Shown piece by piece: positions 61,992 through 64,000 of a stretch of 64,000 nt of DNA. Location: assembly GCF_900117315.1 (NCBI RefSeq), contig NZ_LT630337.1, forward strand, positions 3,719,720 through 3,783,719, read 5' to 3'. Every line of letters begins with the position of its first letter. The first letter of the stretch is position 1. The notes under the pieces are model-generated. The model saw nothing but the letters and a program-made list of their open reading frames with translations, was not told where the DNA came from and made no database searches. The DNA is from Bacillus massilinigeriensis (GTDB taxonomy: Bacteria > Bacillota > Bacilli > Bacillales > Cytobacillaceae). Made by a program: the position numbers and the translations under genes.

Positions 61992-62693
61992 TTAGTTGCC
62001 GTAATAATAGTAGTAATGATTTTCTTTTAGTTTCTTACGATTGAGAACGACTCCGAGTAGTTTGGCATTGGCGCTTACGAGAAGCTCCTTTGCTTTTATA
62101 ATAGCATCGGTTTCTGTTCTTCCGCTGTTTACAACAAGAACAGTTCCGTCGCATTGGTTCGCGAGAATTTGAGCGTCGGTTACCGCTAAGACGGGAGGAG
62201 TATCGAATAAAATCAGGTCAAATTCCTCGAGTGCTTTTTCAAGTAATTCATCCATAGCCTTTGACCCTAAGACCTCTGCTGGGTTTGGCGGGATTGGTCC
62301 GCTTGTTAGGACATATAAGTTTTCGATGTCTGTATTGTGAAAAGCGTCTACGAACGCATTTTGTTTTGTTAATACGTTGATGAGACCAATGTTATTGTCT
62401 AGACGGAATGTGTAATGCATAGTTGGTTTCCGTAGGTCCGCATCGATGAGTAGGACTCTTTTTCCTTGTTGAGCAAAGACGACGGCTAGGTTCGCCGTGG
62501 TTGTTGATTTTCCCTCTGATGGTCCGGCGGAGGTTACCATCAGGGTGTGAATATCCTTGTCTACTACAGAGAACTGAATATTTGTTCGGATGGTGCGATA
62601 TTGTTCTGATACTGGTGAGCGAGGGTCAGTATGTGCAATGAGATTCCGCTTGTTGGAAGGTCGGATCCCCTTTTTATTACGCTTCTGTGCCAA
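61992..62693 (-). CDS. Bacterial tyrosine kinase (CpsD/CapB, YwqD/EpsB type)
   Basis: A 233-residue BY-kinase. Walker A is VTSAGPSEGKSTTTANLA, Walker A' is VLLIDADLRKP and Walker B is LILFDTPPV. The C-terminal tyrosine cluster HYYYYYGN is the autophosphorylation site. SPVSEQYRTIRTNI is the usual juxtamembrane-partner motif. It works with the adjacent membrane modulator to control EPS chain length and export. I use TTG 62693 (AGAGGTGAG upstream) rather than ATG 62753, which lacks a ribosome binding site and would overlap the modulator gene by 77 bases. With TTG the overlap is 17. Confidence 0.93.
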   Translation of the reverse strand: MAQKRNKKGIRPSNKRNLIAHTDPRSPVSEQYRTIRTNIQFSVVDKDIHTLMVTSAGPSEGKSTTTANLAVVFAQQGKRVLLIDADLRKPTMHYTFRLDNNIGLINVLTKQNAFVDAFHNTDIENLYVLTSGPIPPNPAEVLGSKAMDELLEKALEEFDLILFDTPPVLAVTDAQILANQCDGTVLVVNSGRTETDAIIKAKELLVSANAKLLGVVLNRKKLKENHYYYYYGN

Positions 62694-63429
62694 CGGTCTC
62701 ACCTCTACTTCTTTTCTGCTTTCGTTTTCTTGATGTTGTGCTGTTTTGCTCATTTACGATATTGGTAACGGCTCCGAGTACTGGGAGACCGAGTAATTTT
62801 TCAATATCCTGTTCGCTTTTAATGGTATTATCCATGTATTCTAGTAGGAAGGCTAATCCTACACCTGCCATCAGACCAACGACTAAGGCTATCGCCATGT
62901 TTAAAAATGGCTGAGGCTTAACCGGAACTGGATTGGATGGTAGTTCGGCTGGAGATAGAATATGGATATTGTCAATTCGCATTAGTTTAGATATTTCTCT
63001 TTGGAACACCTTCGCAATTTCATTGGCGATGAGAACGGATTTGGCTGGATCGCCGTTTTCAACGCTAATGGTAACGACCTGTGATTGGCCTTCTTGGGCA
63101 ACATTCACACTGCTGTTTAGTTGGCCGGGTGTTGTGTCAAGATCCAATTCTTCAATGACTTGGTCTAGTATGTATGGGCTTTTCATGATGACATTGTAGG
63201 TTTCTATGTATTTGGCATCTGCATCAAAGGAAATTCCTGCAAGTGAGGCTAAAGCCCCAGTTGCTGCTTGGCTGACCAAGATTTGGGTTGAAGATTGATA
63301 GATTGGCTTTATAAAGAAATAGCTAACTACACCACTGATGGCCGTTGCTAGGACTGTAATTGCGATTATTAGTGATAGTCTTTTTCTTATTGTTTGAAAC
63401 AATTCTCTTAAACTAATCGTCTCTTCCAT
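62677..63429 (-). CDS. Chain-length determinant/tyrosine-kinase modulator (Wzz, CapA type)
   Basis: A 250-residue membrane protein with two spans (about 22-42 and 175-195) around a periplasm-side coiled domain, and a Wzz-type start (ISLRELFQTIRKRLSLIIAI). The Pro-rich motif before the second span is LPSNPVPVKPQPFLN. The cytoplasmic tail (LEYMDNTIKSEQDIEKLLGL) activates the BY-kinase. ATG 63429 follows GGGGGAG. It is the first gene of this EPS segment, with its own promoter upstream. Confidence 0.92.
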   Translation of the reverse strand: MEETISLRELFQTIRKRLSLIIAITVLATAISGVVSYFFIKPIYQSSTQILVSQAATGALASLAGISFDADAKYIETYNVIMKSPYILDQVIEELDLDTTPGQLNSSVNVAQEGQSQVVTISVENGDPAKSVLIANEIAKVFQREISKLMRIDNIHILSPAELPSNPVPVKPQPFLNMAIALVVGLMAGVGLAFLLEYMDNTIKSEQDIEKLLGLPVLGAVTNIVNEQNSTTSRKRKQKRSRGETVGTEA

Positions 63430-63470
63430 AGGCTCCCCCAAAATCATGAATTTTCAAAAATACAAGTTTC

Positions 63471-63480
63471 ATTATAGCAT
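63471..63480 (-). promoter_or_regulatory. Probable extended -10 promoter of the EPS kinase operon
   Basis: Minus strand TGCTATAAT: TGN followed by a consensus TATAAT about 42 bases before the modulator ATG. I see no good -35 box, as is usual for extended -10 promoters. Confidence 0.6.
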
Positions 63481-63536
63481 ACAATTTATGGTGGATGTAG
63501 ATATATTTTGGGTAGGGGTGGGTATTTGGTCGGATG

Positions 63537-63582
63537 AGGGTGACAGGCACCTTCCAGTAACTGGAAGGTGCCTGTCACCCTA
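63537..63582. repeat. REP-A palindrome at the second RAYT
   Basis: Complete REP-A repeat with CCAGTAACTGG centre; its last bases (CTA) are the TAG stop of the RAYT gene on the minus strand. Confidence 0.95.
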
Positions 63583-64000
63583 TTCTTCCTCTAGCTCAAC
63601 ATATTCGCAATAATTTAAATAGATTTTCTTTTCGGGATGGAATATTTTTTTTGGTAGGTCTTCGAAGGTGATGAATGGGTATGGTGGGGTTTGGTTATTT
63701 TTAATAAATTGGTAGCTGCTGTAGGGGTAATCTTCCATTTTGGATACCATTGGTGGGTTGGTGTTGATAGGGTTTCGGTTGATGTATTTGCTTACTTCTA
63801 TGAGGTCGTGAGGGGTTAGAGCTGGAGAGCTATAAAACCTTTGTTGGTAGACGTGGCCGATATGACTATATTTTTGGTTATGATATTCAGTATAGCGCTT
63901 ATTAAATAGGGCCATGATTTTCGATATCGAGACTTCTTCTGATTTTAATAAGAGGTGGTAGTGGTTGGTCATGATGCAGTAGTTACAGATGGAAAATTTG
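63580..64000 (-). CDS. REP-associated tyrosine transposase, 5' part beyond the window
   Basis: C-terminal about 140 residues of a second Y1/HuH transposase; the reading frame is open to the window edge. The HuH motif is MTNHYHLLLKS (His-Tyr-His), the central part is YTEYHNQKYSHIGHVYQQRF, and the catalytic Tyr is in VSKYINRNPI. It lacks the long C-terminal HTH extension of the 18-kb RAYT and belongs to another branch of the family. A REP-A palindrome sits on its stop, consistent with a family-A-specific enzyme (inference). The start codon is not in the window. Confidence 0.9.
   Translation of the reverse strand, partial: KFSICNYCIMTNHYHLLLKSEEVSISKIMALFNKRYTEYHNQKYSHIGHVYQQRFYSSPALTPHDLIEVSKYINRNPINTNPPMVSKMEDYPYSSYQFIKNNQTPPYPFITFEDLPKKIFHPEKKIYLNYCEYVELEEE

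Overview
The window looks like the chromosome of an aerobic, spore-forming Bacillaceae bacterium of the Bacillus/Neobacillus type (inference). The evidence is strong AGGAGG-type ribosome binding sites with ATG/GTG/TTG starts, moderately AT-rich DNA, a TagF-like double glycerophosphotransferase, an LCP wall-ligase, an SbsC-like S-layer protein, a PlcR-type regulator with its own small peptide gene, and a Bacillus-style tyrosine-kinase-controlled exopolysaccharide (EPS) locus. No rRNA, tRNA or CRISPR array was found.

Layout. 0-8 kb, minus strand: a teichoic-acid-type polymerase, a secreted cyclic-nucleotide phosphodiesterase/3'-nucleotidase and a soluble chemotaxis-type transducer. 8.8-30.7 kb is a patchwork of short, mostly single-gene units: an Ig-like/WD40 secreted protein, two pRiA4b ORF-3 family proteins, an SRPBCC protein, a uridine-kinase-like protein, a PlcR/PapR-like quorum-sensing pair (13.2-14.3 kb), DUF488, SGNH hydrolase, GNAT, a REP-associated tyrosine transposase (RAYT), a DeoR regulator, a HAD phosphatase, an RQC-minor protein, a SEC-C protein, LCP and an alpha/beta hydrolase. 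31.5-37.5 kb holds poorly known accessory genes (FRG-domain protein, HEPN-like protein, a 34-residue peptide) around and between two galE paralogues. 37.6-56.9 kb and 62-63.4 kb form a large minus-strand EPS locus: chain-length regulator and BY-kinase, PHP phosphatase, a candidate EAR antitermination RNA, galU, a CapD/EpsC-like dehydratase, a pseudopilin-like protein, a PIG-L deacetylase paired with a formyltransferase-like protein, the initiating sugar transferase, several glycosyltransferases, an EpsG-like polymerase, a pyruvyltransferase and a flippase. An S-layer protein, a secreted coil protein, an RDD protein and a VanZ-like protein split that locus. The VanZ gene appears to use an ATT start codon.

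The dominant unexplained structure is repetitive DNA. At least three families of REP-like palindromes (called A, B and C here) occur at more than 35 places between genes, together with tandem arrays (50-bp units at 18.0-18.3 kb, about 41-bp units at 21.7 kb, and an unrelated 36-38-bp family D at 11.6 kb). Two Y1-type RAYT genes are present. One (18334-19113) is flanked on both sides by family B repeats. The other (63580 to the window end) has a family A palindrome at its stop codon. This suggests separate RAYT/REP pairs in one genome. At about a dozen genes the stop codon lies in or within 2 bases of a REP.

How the genes work together. The kinase/phosphatase pair probably gates EPS chain length. 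galU, galE and the dehydratase supply sugar nucleotides. The PIG-L and formyltransferase-like proteins may remodel an N-acyl sugar. The transferases build the repeat unit on undecaprenyl phosphate, the flippase exports it and the EpsG-like protein polymerises it. The PlcR-like pair is probably an independent peptide-sensing switch; its targets cannot be seen here.
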